Of a stretch of DNA of 64,000 nt, positions 1 to 10,985 are shown one piece after another. The position numbers and the translations under genes are program-made. Positions within the stretch are counted from its first letter, which is position 1; each line of letters begins with the position of its first letter. Below the pieces are notes generated by a model that was not told where the DNA came from, made no database searches, and saw only the letters and a list, made by a program, of their open reading frames with translations. Location of the stretch: assembly GCA_026874595.1 (NCBI GenBank), contig CM049313.1:15375508-15439507 (forward strand), read 5' to 3'. This DNA is from Sipunculus nudus. Lineage: Eukaryota > Annelida > Sipuncula > Golfingiida > Sipunculidae.

Positions 1-430
1 TAAACTTGATATTTGCCAGCATTATAATTGTCTGAAGAATCTTTGTGAATTCTGGCTTACTCTGTGTGTATATTAATGAGCCGCAGCTACATCCTGCTGA
101 AATGTTCTTATTTCACCCTGTGACGGTGACATTACCTTGTTTATCTACAAGCCGCACATGTGCCTATTTCAACAAAAGAAAAGCATGAAACAACAGATTG
201 TTGACTGCGCATGTGCGGAGGTTGAAAGTTCACTAATTATTGGGGTGATAAAATATAAAGAATTTTGTCGTGTGCAAAGGTCTATTTCGTCTGTTTTGCC
301 GCCAGATGTTCTTAATGGGCGTGTTTGGGTGGCGAGCCATTATGTCTAACCCCCCCCCCCCCAATATACATGTATTTTAAACCAAACGGACAGCTTGTGT
401 TAAGTGAAATATGCGCTTTTTGGATGTTCA
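1..430 (+). mobile_element. TTAA-family TIR element, copy A (cut by window start)
   Basis: The sequence runs parallel to the complete family members at 21514-21948 and 35363-35818. Shared landmarks in order are a 'tctggctt...tgtgtatattaatga' stretch, 'atctacaagc', 'ggaggt(t/g)gaaag', 'gccagatg', a C-rich run, and a segment resembling 'acacg..aaacaaacaagcagtccgtgtg'. The left end lies outside the window and the right end is not sharp. A short frame at 137-349 lies inside it, and similar nucleotides recur in the 21.5-kb copy, so it is not a gene. Non-autonomous DNA transposon; superfamily inferred only from the TTAA target of its relatives. Confidence 0.6.
350..362. repeat. poly(C) tract
   Basis: Run of about 13 C inside copy A of the TTAA family. 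Confidence 0.9.
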
Positions 431-961
431 AATCAAACATAAAATGGAACAGACTTTATGATTAGATAGACATTTGCTGTGGGGCTTGAGGGGCCGGAGC
501 CCGAGAAAATGTTCCAAAATGGCCAAATACCCGTAGGCCCGGAACTGTTAGTAAGCATTTTCTATTAAAATACCTAGGTCATAAACGCAGCATTCATATA
601 GGCTGTATGTGCTTTGCGATCTTTTCAGCTTTATATATCTTCACGCTATAACAACAGCAGTGTTTAAGTAAGCAGCTAGTGTCTGGCACATTACAGTTGT
701 TTTGATGACGTATTTTTAGCTGTGACTGGTGATAAATACCTGCAGCACAAAACTAATAACCTGAATGTACAATGAAACACGGAAATACTCATACTTTAAA
801 ACGAAAACATGGAAAATCATCCCGTTTTGCTGTCAAGGAAGTGCGTTATATTCCTTTGTTCAATTTTATATTTCATCTATAACCTTAATTAATTAACCTC
901 TATGTATGCTATTAATACCGGATACATGGGTACATTTTAATACTGCTGACTCTAAACAGGT

Positions 962-1003
962 CGGGGGGGGGGGGGGAGGGGGGGGGGGGAGGGGGGGGGG
1001 GGT
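962..1003. repeat. poly(G) tract interrupted by A
   Basis: About 40 bases of nearly pure G with two single-A interruptions. On one strand it has G-quadruplex potential. Length is likely variable and assembly-sensitive. Confidence 0.9.
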
Positions 1004-1601
1004 AGCTATAAAATAGGGGAAACATTCCACACTTCGCAAGATAATAACCAATGTTTCGTTGCAGGACCGATTAAACCTGATTACACCCTCACAGGTGTTC
1101 CAGAATAAACTCAGAAGTCCTCTCTTTTAAACGATGCTTTTTTAAAATTCATGCTTCTGGGCTGAATCTTATTTAGATTTTATCTAGTTCATTTATATAT
1201 GAAGGATCTTTTTGAGACGCTTGTGTCCATCCATGCCCGTTTCCCCGCTAGAATCGTATTAACTTTTTAAGGGTTAAGATAGGGACTTGCATAAGAGGTT
1301 TAGATTGAAACTGTTATCTTAACCTCTTGCTGATTCAGTCTAACCACGTGGAATATTTAAGAACTTCGGCTGAATGAAAAACAGATATATCAAATAGCTG
1401 ATCAGAATAATATTCTAGGGAATAACAGATGGAAGCGTGTGTGTATCTGAGGCTAAATAAAAATATGATGCTTCAATAATTCACCGAAAATATAGACAGT
1501 TCAAAAGATTTTTTTATGATGATTAGTGTATGTGTGATAAAAATGAGGTAAGGTAGACACAAAAAGAACATACGGAGCTAAGGACATTATAAAAATTATT
1601 G

Positions 1602-1603
<2 letters not shown>

Positions 1604-1649
<46 letters not shown>
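1604..1649. repeat. (TA)n microsatellite
   Basis: About 23 uninterrupted TA units. Confidence 0.95.
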
Positions 1650-1652
<3 letters not shown>

Positions 1653-3821
1653 TCGTACTCTGGCAGAATTGAATAAATCAGTCTATCAAACACAAACGTC
1701 TTATACTTTTAGACTCTTGTTCTACAAGTTGTGTGAAGATTTTCTTTCTTTTTTAACAGTTTAATTCATTAAATATGACGCTGGTATTATCAAACCCATG
1801 TCATTAGTATGACGTTCACTTCTCCAGGCACGGAGAAAAAAAACTTTTGTAAGCAGTTGAGTAATTTGGGGCAAAACAGATTTAGAATATTAAAAAGCTG
1901 ACCGCCTACGGTTTCCTGCTCGTTCAACCAAACTGGTGTTACAGGATGGTCGCGTCACGTTCCTCACAGCATCAGTCAATGCGGAAGTCAGCATGATGAA
2001 CTTCGAAGTGAAAGCGTCGTTGCGAACAACAAAAGCTCTCCCGACCTGCGGTAATCAACGCAGGAATGAGATCCAGAAAAGAAGTCAGAAAGAAAACCCG
2101 TGAAGGAAAAAAACTACACAAAACACAGAAGCAGGAAGCCGTTAAAATCCGAACAAAAATACCCTATTGAGTCTTTGTTCATCAGAAAACTGCTAACTGC
2201 CCGCAAATCCAATTTTTTCTTATTTCTCCCAAAGCGGCAAGCTTGGGATTTGGTCTTCCACGGGGCAGGTCGCATTCATTTAAAGTGAACGTTTATCAGG
2301 GTTTGTATCCTTGCGTGTTGTTAAAGCATTTATCAAACAACAGCTTGGTGGAGTGGTTTAGATAGTCTTCTTATGGTATTAACAATTCTGTTTCCCGACC
2401 ATAAACCATAAAGCGCCTTTCTTGTCAGATTCCAAAGAGGCCCTTGGGTGAACTGAGCTCTCAAACACGATGGACAGACAATCTACCTTATCAAAATAAA
2501 ACCCAGCTCTTTTTCCCTCGGTTTAGATTCTAGTTGCAGAACAATATTTGGCGCTGTATGCCTGTCAAGGATTCCAAAATGTTAGTAAACGACGTGTTTC
2601 AGCTTTAACGATTTGTAGTTAATACCTTTCTGGTTGAGCGATGATAAGGTAATCTGTCGGGATTAGAAGGGGATACGTGAACTTCGTGTATTCATCATAA
2701 CCCATTTCTTGGTAGAATAAGAATGAACGTTCTTGCTCCCGACTTGCAATCAAATTCATATGTGATAGCGAGACATTAATAATAGCGGGGTCTCAGTTCT
2801 CGATTTATGCGTGACTCCACCTGTCTTCCCCTTCTACACTTTTTATAACATAAATGCATCTCATGGCAATAAATTTTCTTGGTCTGCATGTATTGGCCAC
2901 AAACCCGGTTGACATTCAATCTATCGAATTATTGAAACAGCCTAGCGTCCCATGTTATTCGCGCTATCCACTGATTAACCATAAATGGCATGTTTTGAAA
3001 GGACTTGGGGCAATGTTCTGTATTTGAAATTGGGGAATTCGATCTTGAGACAGGAGTCTTTGCGGTTTTTAACTTACGTAGTTTATCTCCGCTCGGTTAG
3101 ATTGACGTCATTCTATATCTGATGTTACAATATCACTTGCCTGCGGAATTTAGTGACTATATAACGGCTATTATATTGTAAAATAAAAATCATAAATATG
3201 CCAGTCATATTTTCAATTTGCTGGTGGGAGCCTCGAACATGCAGTATCATAGAGTTATTATGTTACAACCGGTTTTGGTGTAAGCTGTTTTTCATGCAGT
3301 AAAAACAATTCCACCCGTGTCGGCAAGAAGAAATAAATTGGTCTACAGCATGGGTGTTTTTATACAAGTAAGAAGGAGGAACATTTTACGCAGGACAGAC
3401 CGTCACATGCCGGTCTTCATTTATTTGAACTTCACTCAGAGTCTGGTTTGATTTTTCAGTATTTTTTTGTATGTGACCCTCCTGTGTTTATAGACATCAG
3501 TTGTCTTATACTATTAAGGCATGGGAATGAAGTTCATATTTCAGTAGAATTACCATCCATAAACGTCACACAAGAAGGACGTCATGTTTTCTGCTGCTTC
3601 GGTTTGAATATTTGTCGATCTGCTCATAAGAATTAAAAAAAACCACTTCTCTAAAGATTTTCCACGGTACTTGATGGAAGGACTGGACACGGGACAGGGA
3701 ACACCATGCATAATTAAGGTTCGTGTAAGTCAGGAAAAATAGATAGCTTTTGCTTTGGCGGAGGTGTACGCTCTGCTAAGAAGCTGAGTGCATTCTAGTC
3801 CATAGGTTTCTTCCAGTTTAA

Positions 3822-4266
3822 AGGGGCCCAATCACCTATCTGACCTTTATTAACTATAGGTAATCCCTTGGAGCTTTTTTATTAAGAAATAGACCATAAA
3901 ACATGGATATCACCGCACACAGGCTGCTTGTTTTGTTTATATGAACATGTTTATTTTATGTGGGAGCCCACCAAAAAAATCAAAACAAATTCAACAAAGA
4001 CATCTAGCGGCAAGTCGGATAAGCCAGAGCTTTGCAAATAATGTCTTGCAAAAAGTGACCTACCACCTAAGGTTACATGTTTTTCCTGTTTGTTAACATT
4101 GCTGAGTTAACAAACTCGTTGTTGATAAAAAAAATGTTCATACTCCTTCACGAAGGCGTTATAAGAACTTTTCATAATCAGAATTACCCTTAGATCATTG
4201 ATATATACACAGAAGGAAACCAGAAATCACAAAGTTCATTTTTCAAAGGTAGGTGAATGGGCACCT
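3822..4266 (-). mobile_element. TTAA-family TIR element, copy B (complete, 445 bp)
   Basis: The left terminus AGGGGCCCAATCACCTA and the reverse complement of the right terminus, AGGTGCCCATTCACCTA, form the inverted repeat, and each end abuts TTAA (3818-3821 and 4267-4270). The interior is the reverse complement of the copy at 35363-35818: 'taacctaaggt', the 'gataagcca' and 'ccttagatcat' segments and the AAACAAAACAAGCAG-like segment all match. There is no transposase frame, so it is a non-autonomous element. A TTAA target is known for the piggyBac and Kolobok superfamilies; the termini do not decide between them. Confidence 0.82.
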
Positions 4267-4429
4267 TTAAGATTCTTATGTCAAGAATAATCATAGCAGA
4301 TATGTTGCCTATCAGGCTACTTTATCGGCACCACAATATAGTTCATCAGACAATTTTTCCTGTAATCTATTGCATAAGAAGTATGCACATAATCAATAAA
4401 ACTGTCATTAAGCCTTAGGCTATTATATT

Positions 4430-5300
4430 GCCTTTGCCATTGTTGAGTTTGGGTATGTGGGACGGCCGGGACTACTTGCCTCAGTTGTCAAACTTTGAAA
4501 TCAAAGTTTGTTGTATTTCAGTGAACATGCGCATGCTCACAAAGTATTGTTTATTCCGTAAAGTTCTTACCACAAAATCACCCTTGAAACATTTCTTATC
4601 CAACACACTTGAACGGACTACATTGTCCTCATTTATACCTCCGCCGCTGTTGTGTTTAGAAGCCCCGGTGCATTGTGGGGGTCCGATTTTGACTCTTACA
4701 ATCCCTAAACAGCAGATTCGTATTCTTATGAATCCGAGTCTGCGCAGTGTGATTATGTTCACTGCAATACATTATAATAGTCTCTCAAACAGACGCCAGG
4801 TGCCGCTACCGCTCTGCACCAGTACTTCTGTTATTGGACACCATTTAAAAAAAAACGGAAGTGTTGTTTGGCAGGCGCAAGGAATCCCCCTATTATCCAA
4901 TCCATGCAACAGACAAGCAAAAGTGGATTATTTTTGCCACACAAGCAACAATAGTGTTTACTTGTCTTTACTGGGGTCTGCCGGGTCTGTGCAAGGACGA
5001 CATCCATTCTGGATACACCTATGGATGCTAGGGGGGTTTCCTTGCGCATGCCAAACGGCACTTCCGTTTTTCAAGATTCTTGAAAAAAAAAAATGGCGTC
5101 CAATAACAGACGTACTGGTGCAGAGCGGTAGCGACACCTGGCGTCTGTTGGAGAGAATATACATTATAACTACTTATATGAAGGCTCTTCATGGTGAGCA
5201 GTTCCGTGTGTAAGGGGTGGTCAATTGACAACATGAGACACCTCGTTCCGCTGGGGAAAATAATGGAGCTGTGAAACGAAGCTTGTACCTCTTTTTCAAA
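4430..5300 (+). repeat. dispersed repeat X, copy 1 (interrupted by the element at 4778-5158)
   Basis: Segments here recur in the same order and orientation at about 40790-41960. The best stretch runs from 'catgcgca' through 'taaag(t)tcttaccacaaa' to 'caccc' (4526-4585 versus 40901-40962). A second runs from 'cacactt' through 'ccccggtgcatt' to 'ctgcgcagtgtg' (4606-4752 versus 41653-41792). The tail 'cttatatgaa(g/a)gc' follows the nested insertion (5174 onward) and also exists in the other copy. The 261-codon frame at 4428-5213 crosses both the repeat and the palindromic insertion and is not a plausible gene. Class unknown; neither terminus is defined. Confidence 0.6.
4778..5158. mobile_element. 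long-TIR foldback element, Mutator-like (381 bp)
   Basis: Two arms of roughly 110-125 bp (4778-4890 and 5031-5158) are near-perfect reverse complements. Both contain CAACAGACGCCAGGTG-like, GCTACCGCTCTGCACCAGTA and TCTGTTATTGGAC segments, with a loop of about 140 bp. The 11-bp sequence ATACATTATAA flanks both sides exactly (4767-4777 and 5159-5169). Long TIRs plus a 9-11-bp duplication are typical of Mutator-like elements. There is no transposase, so it is non-autonomous. The frames at 4831-5061, 4958-5164 and 5028-5306 on the minus strand are shadows of the palindrome. Confidence 0.75.
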
Positions 5301-6292
5301 GCTCACTGCATTGTAGACACAATGTGTGAAAATGTGACCACTGAGTCAAAACCTAACTCGCATTTTTTTTCCAACTCGCCTTATCAGGTGTCTGTACCTA
5401 GTCTGACATTGTGACTTCCTTCTTCGTGTAACACAAACTCACACTTGCTTTACACTGGTCGCTAGCTTTACACAGCCTACCTAATAAGGTATGTTGGAAC
5501 ATGTGAGATTTTACTGATTTGATGAAAAACACATTGAGCGACACAGAAAATGTTACATAAAGAACGAGCTTGTTTAGTGGGCTTGCTATAAGGATATTTG
5601 TATGACATAGGCTACTTTACTTGTAACATAGCCAAGCTGACTGTTTGCTGTACCGAAAACAAATATCTGCCAAAATATTTGTTGTATATGCATTGTCATT
5701 AGCATCTTTCGGGGGACAGGTCTTCGCGACTTCGGTCGTGGTCCTTTATGGCCGAGTTCCCCAGTTGACGTAGTTGTTTCTGAAGTTGTTTCCTTGACCC
5801 TAACTCACCAGTTGGCGTATTTGTTGGAAGATGACGCTGTGATAAAGACTCTTCGCGAAATGATGTAAATAATGCGAATAATTCCTCAGGATGTATGGGA
5901 AAATATGGAAAATACCCCTTTTAGAACAACAAAATTGAGATCGTTCCCGGCACTTCAGGATCTATAAAGGCATTTCTGAGGCGTGGCTACAGAGGAGTTA
6001 CTTGATAACGGTTAAGTGTCACTACAGATATATGTATTAACTGTTACAAATAATGCAGGGTTTTTTATATGGAGAGCATGTAGCTTATATACAACCGGCC
6101 AAGAATGTGGGGAACCCCCTCAAAACCGATGGGTGAACCAGAATGGTAAGCAAATCAACAAGAGAAATAATTGTATAGAGTACACGTTGTGTGCGAGAAT
6201 CGTGCATACTGGATGGTTAAAGTACCATTAATTGTATAAAAAAAAATGGTACGCAATACTCGCACACTCGCACTTCGATTGGATAAAATTAA
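5301..6292. other. no gene seen; one short motif shared with 28 kb
   Basis: No credible coding frame. The 24-bp segment at 5969-5992 (ATTTCTGAGGCG core, then GGC.ACAG) recurs at 28152-28175 with three mismatches and weaker flanking similarity, suggesting a decayed dispersed repeat. The rest is unremarkable. Confidence 0.5.
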
Positions 6293-6587
6293 GGCCGAAA
6301 AAAATAAAAGGTATGGTTCTCAGGCACCGCCCGCGTCTATTTTGATCCCCAGCATCAAACATTTTTATTTAATTTTCATCTTTGAAGAAGATAAAATAAT
6401 ACAATTTTGATATGATTTCCCTTGTTACGTAGTGCTTTTACCTGCTATTTTCATGCTTTTCTCTGACCATTTGATATTTTTTTATCGAGACATACAAAAA
6501 AGGTCAAAAATAAAATACCACCCGCCCGCAGTGATTTCTGAAAAAAAAGTGCCTGAGAACCATACCTTTTTATTTTATTTTTTTGCC
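6293..6587 (+). mobile_element. TAA-target MITE (PIF/Harbinger-like), copy 1
   Basis: The left end starts GGCC followed by an A-rich run, then AAGGTATGGTTCTCAGGCA; the right end carries the inverse TGCCTGAGAACCATACCTTT followed by a T-rich run and GCC. TAA flanks both sides (TTAA before, TTAA after). Interior landmarks shared with the other copies are 'agtgcttttacct', 'catgctttt' and 'acccgccc'. A 3-bp TWA duplication with G/C-rich first bases fits the PIF/Harbinger group (Tourist-like MITEs). The frame at 6432-6719 starts inside it and runs past its end, and is not a gene. Confidence 0.8.
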
Positions 6588-7266
6588 TTAAAACTCATTT
6601 ATATTTTGTCGCTATTTTGTCGCTTCAGTGCCATCATTTTGTCAATCATTCTTTCTGCATACACAAAGGTATTTCTTATGATTTCTTTTCCCTGTGAGGT
6701 TGATTTTTTCAGCAGATAAAGAACAAAAAAGATGCTGACGAAACTTTAAAACTAATTTTCGGGTCCCTATGGTTTTGAGGATATCTCTCTGGGCTGTATG
6801 CACTAGGTAGCACAGACAGTGTTTTTTTAGGCTCCAGCTCCAGGTCTTGAAAGGGAAGGACATTACCAATGCTTACCAAAACAAGAGAGAATTGTTCAGT
6901 CGAGCGTCCATTGACAAATGGAATTGTGGTCTTCTAGACCTCAGGGTGTCACGGAATACCGAATGTCAGCTGGATTTGGGTTTTTTTTTTATATTGGGGA
7001 TTTCCCATGTGCCTCATGTGAAACGAGACGTCCGTATATATGCACAAAGGCGTTGAAAGAAAGAAGTTATCCATGCGACAAGGATATGCTGTCTGAATAA
7101 ACAAATCCTTGTGCTGTCATAAAACGCATGAGTCAATTATACAACGATTATGGACCAGCCAAGCATAATGTGTAAAATACACTGGAAAAGCTAATATAAT
7201 TTGCACCAGGTTAATTATACTAGGAAGTAAAATACAATATAACCACATAGGAATGCACTTATATAT
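6588..7266. other. no gene seen
   Basis: Unique-looking AT-rich DNA; open frames here (6642-6869 minus, 6847-7056 and 6918-7100 plus) show no recognisable domain or splice context. Confidence 0.55.
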
Positions 7267-7980
7267 TGTCACGGAACCTAATATCAACAGATCACATATG
7301 CGTGATGAACATAAATTTTGTCAAGGAGACAAAAAAATCAGATTCTGTAACACTAGGGGAATGAATAAAGAAGTAAGTGGTTTTTTGTTAACATTACAAT
7401 ACACTTAATCAATACAATTACACAGTATAACAGCAGGATAACAACAAATCAATATAATCACACAGTAAATTAAACAAAGTGCACAGTACCTGGATACAAC
7501 CACTGTCACAGCGATAAGTCCTTTAAAATGTATAGGCCGGACGAAGAGTTCACACAAATTCTCTCGGAGAATAACAGTCCAATGTAAAGCTCTTGTAACA
7601 ATCCCGAAAGTAAACTGAAGACCAAATAAGATTCGTCACAAATCCAGAAGAAAATCTGAAGAAAACCTATAATTGCCGCACTTATCGGAATAGGTCCCAC
7701 AAAATGACTTACACACTTCTGTGTCCGCTGGAATATTCTCCCACCTCTCTCACGGCTCAAAAACACAGCCCCTATTTATAACCTTTAATCCGAAAACTCT
7801 AGAAAATTTCTTTTCACGAACAATCGAAAAGAACAATACACGTGCACAGACGCGAACATTCCAGACAGGCACGGCAGCGAGCTGTTACATTCTGCGAGAG
7901 TTCAACCAGTACGTATTAAACTGAGAGTGCAACACGTGGCCAGGCGAGGCCGCCATAACATGAGTTACGCCCGTGTCACA
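7267..7980 (-). mobile_element. solo-LTR-like repeat, copy 1 (~714 bp)
   Basis: It is homologous in reverse to about 40976-41651: 'ggttccgt', 'gatctgttgatatt', 'tcttgacaaaattta', 'gcacattgttta', 'gttattctc(c/t)gagagaat' and 'gagaatattccagc' follow one another in both. Termini on the minus strand are TGTGACACGG...GGTTCCGTGACA, i.e. 5'-TGT...ACA-3' as in LTRs. A TATAAATAGG box lies on the minus strand at about 7772-7781, in promoter orientation. No primer-binding site or polypurine tract adjoins it, so a solo LTR is the best reading. I could not find a clean target duplication. The 86-codon minus frame at 7506-7766 lies inside it and is probably fortuitous. Confidence 0.6.
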
Positions 7981-7983
7981 CAA

Positions 7984-8020
7984 TAAAAAGGGCACCTGTA
8001 ACAATATGTACCCCTTTTTC
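7984..8020. repeat. small inverted repeat
   Basis: AAAAAGGGCACCTGT and ATATGTACCCCTTTTT pair imperfectly across a few bases, forming a short hairpin just outside the LTR-like repeat. Confidence 0.45.
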
Positions 8021-8049
8021 GAAGCAGTTAGTGCTATTTTGCTTCATTA

Positions 8050-8098
8050 ACGATTCCACGGAATGGTAGCCGTGAATGCACGACTCAATAAGCATTTA
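8050..8098 (+). repeat. 49-bp direct repeat, left copy
   Basis: It matches 8993-9041 at 46 of 49 positions (core GGTAGCCGTGAATGCA and GACTCAATAAGCATTTA). The two copies flank the TIR element at 8101-8961. Confidence 0.9.
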
Positions 8099-8100
8099 AG

Positions 8101-8961
8101 CCCCCATCACACGAGAAGGAGACCAAACGGCGACCATGGCGACCTAGCAGATCGGCTTTTATCGCCATGTGACGGCAATGCCGCTGTCACTAGGCTTGCA
8201 CGACGTGTTACATTGCAATATTCGGCCGTTTCATGCCGTTCTTACCACGCTGTATGGCGCTGCTACACCGTCGTTAATGATCAAACTGCGTTCCCCTTAC
8301 ATCCGCATGAAGTCCCTACTACCCACTGAAGAGCTCATTCCACGACAGGGCTGCGACCATGATGATCCCGCAGCAACTGGCCCCCGATCCGTCTGCGATC
8401 AAGACGACGGAACTGGGCGCCTTGGTAGATGCTACTGCGCTGCTTCAGACTGGCAGTCGGTGGTTGCCATGCTCCCAATTGTTGACTAGAATACATAACA
8501 TGACCAGTGTAAGAAAGTTTAGCGAAGCCACGCATGTAAGCATGGACAGAAATTACATGCTACTGGCATGTCTGCAATGCCAACAGATCATGCTGCTCCA
8601 CGAACAGTTGGCAGTGGCCAAACGGAAGCAGCGAAGCGAAACGGATAGACCGATGCTACCATGTTTACTGGCGATCGACCTGCGCTGTCAGGAAGCTGGT
8701 ACTGCGCTGCTGGGACACTGATGGCGAACGAATTCCGATCTGACTGTACTTTTAATCTACGGCGACCCCGCGGCGGAAATTTTGTCCATATTCAAAACTG
8801 GTCGCCACTCATGGCGTTCATGGTGACCATATGACGACCCAAGGCGACACTATCTCGCTCCTACGAAGCTCATGAAAACTAAAGGCCACTCCGGCTGCGC
8901 TCTACGGCGATCTTCCCCAGTTCGGTGATCGCAGCGAGATCTCCTTCTCGTGTGACGGGGG
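8101..8961. mobile_element. CpG-rich TIR element between direct repeats (~861 bp)
   Basis: The left terminus CCCCCATCACACGAGAAGGA(GA) and the reverse complement of the right terminus differ at one of 22 positions. The interior is richer in CG than its surroundings ('ggcgacc', 'gccgtt', 'cggcgacc'). It contains a 120-codon plus frame at 8359-8721 with a basic KRKQR stretch near its end, but I recognise no transposase motif and do not claim a protein. The ends resemble those of the 24.6-kb elements (CCCCGGTCACAACC), perhaps a related superfamily. Target duplication not certain. Confidence 0.62.
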
Positions 8962-8992
8962 TATAACTGACCAAGCCCTGGTGACTTCAGTG

Positions 8993-9041
8993 ACGATTCC
9001 TCGGGATGGTAGCCGTGAATGCAAGACTCAATAAGCATTTA
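8993..9041 (+). repeat. 49-bp direct repeat, right copy
   Basis: Second copy of the 8050-8098 sequence, separated from the right TIR by 31 bp of unrelated sequence. Confidence 0.9.
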
Positions 9042-10985
9042 TACTGGATCGGTAGGTCTACTTGACTCCTGACACAAGTCATACGGGGAAAAATCTGCAA
9101 CGGCTATCGATACTGTTGCATCGATGTCTCCTTTAACTGCCGGTCATCTTAGGTTAGGCCTCCAGTGATGAATTAACAAAAAAGACACATGTGAACTCAT
9201 AAGCCAAATTGTAGATCCTGTGATTTACTGTGTCACGCCCAAGTTGGCTATTATCTAGCCAAAACATTCAGCCTCCATTCATAGAAATGAATGATAAATG
9301 TCCCTCAAATCAACATTAAGATGGTGGTTCCCCATAGGTCACCATGACCTCGCCTAGGTATAGACCTTCCTTAGAATCTCGGCATGCGTTGCCATATCAT
9401 TATCAGGAGCCAGTCGAAGACATACGTTATGTGACATTCTTGAAAGTTAGTACCAATATATTCACACGTACTGATATTTAGTTCCAACTCGGCTTACACA
9501 ACTGCGTTAACCTTACTATGTAGGGCTTGTTGCATGTCCAAGTACTGTAGGACGAATATCGGTCTCTGATTCACCTTGGCCACATCGAAACACAATTTAC
9601 AGGGTATACTTTGCATCGCAGACACTTTAACGCAAAAGGGATAAAAGAGTTAAAAAAAACATTTGCGTTGAAGGGCTATAGCTATCGGTATTCCGTGCGA
9701 GACATGCATGGATTCATGCGGTCAGATATTCAATAGACATGATATGGGATTAAAAAATACGCTGAAATATAAAAGAATTTCCCGCCACATGGTAGGTTTT
9801 GTTAGAAAGTACACAAGCATGTCTAATGATGGGTCTAGTTAATTTTCAGTGAAAGCGTACTTGTAGGCCATGAGGCGTTGTCAAAAATGACAAAAATATT
9901 TGCATTTTTATCGAGACTATATATACTCTGTTTGACTCTCTTATTTCAAAAAGCAAACTGGCTTTAACACATTGGTCGTGTCCTACCATGTCTTACCATG
10001 TCCAAACTATGCTCAGAGTAAAATATTGTTCAGTAAAAAAACCATGAAATGACATGATTTTTGTATCCTCAATGTTCTACGTTACATTTTTTTTACTTGC
10101 TATCTCTACCAATCCGGAAAATTAATTAACAATTAAAAATTTGATACAAACATAATGTTTCGGAGAAAAGGAAGAATTTATGGTGACAGGGAATGAAGTG
10201 AGTCGGACGCAGTTCATTAAGTTGTTGAAGGGTGACATTCCGTTGAAACATTACGAAATACTTTCTCTTCAATTTCTATATTTCAAAAGTCTCTGTGTTA
10301 CCTTAACAATGAAATTCATGTAACTACCAATTATATGAAAGAAAGTTTATTAATATTCCGTATAAGAGGAGTCATAAAGTGCGAAACCAAAGTAAAAATT
10401 GGCTTAAGGCTTTACTAAAACAGAAAACATTTTTGCGTGCAAGGGAAAGGGAATTGAGGGCAGGTACTTTATGTAATGGAAGTTAAAGCTACTGAACTAC
10501 CCGGCGGCAAGGCAAAATGGGCGCAAAATCCTATATTGCATTTAGTTGTTTAAAAAGCTTTTTAAATATCAACCAAACTGACATTACACACAGCTTCGTA
10601 AAAGACATTTATTTTTTTAACTTTCGGTGACACAGACTTAAACATGGCGTTTAGATCGGTTATTACACGCAGTGTAGATAATGGAATAGAGATAGAGATT
10701 TATAGGAAGTTATTTGGGAAAAAAACAACCCGGTCAACCGCTATCCTTGAAAGTAAATGTCAAGTCTGTCGAATGTTGAACTGCCTCTTCGAGGTCTCCC
10801 GTCTCAGTTCTTGATATTAATGTTCTAAGTCATTAAATTTTGAATCAGAAGCATCAGTCCTTAAAAGACTGAAGTGTTCAAAATGAGGAGTGACGGTCCG
10901 CAGATAATGGATGGCACGTCTCTGACTGTATCGTATATACGGAGGTGTCAAGTCACATGACAAAATAGAAAGATGAATTGCGTAA
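9042..10985. other. no gene seen
   Basis: About 1.9 kb of AT-rich, low-repeat sequence with no open frame of note and no similarity I could find elsewhere in the window. Confidence 0.6.

Larger units (their letters stand above)
431..3821. other. no gene seen; G-rich tract, TA microsatellite, otherwise unique-looking
   Basis: No recognisable exon. Open frames are at most about 62 codons and resemble nothing known. The stretch holds a poly(G) tract and a TA microsatellite (listed separately). The rest is AT-rich with no repeat shared elsewhere in the window that I could see. A TGACGTCA-like site sits near 3103, which alone means little. Confidence 0.6.

Noticed and set aside
4428-5213. 261-codon open frame, the longest in the window
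   Set aside because: It runs from a dispersed repeat through both arms of a foldback element; the palindrome also opens frames on the other strand.
8359-8721. 120-codon frame as a Harbinger-type transposase fragment
   Set aside because: It lies in a TIR element and has a KRKQR stretch, but I could not match the conserved catalytic or nuclease motifs.
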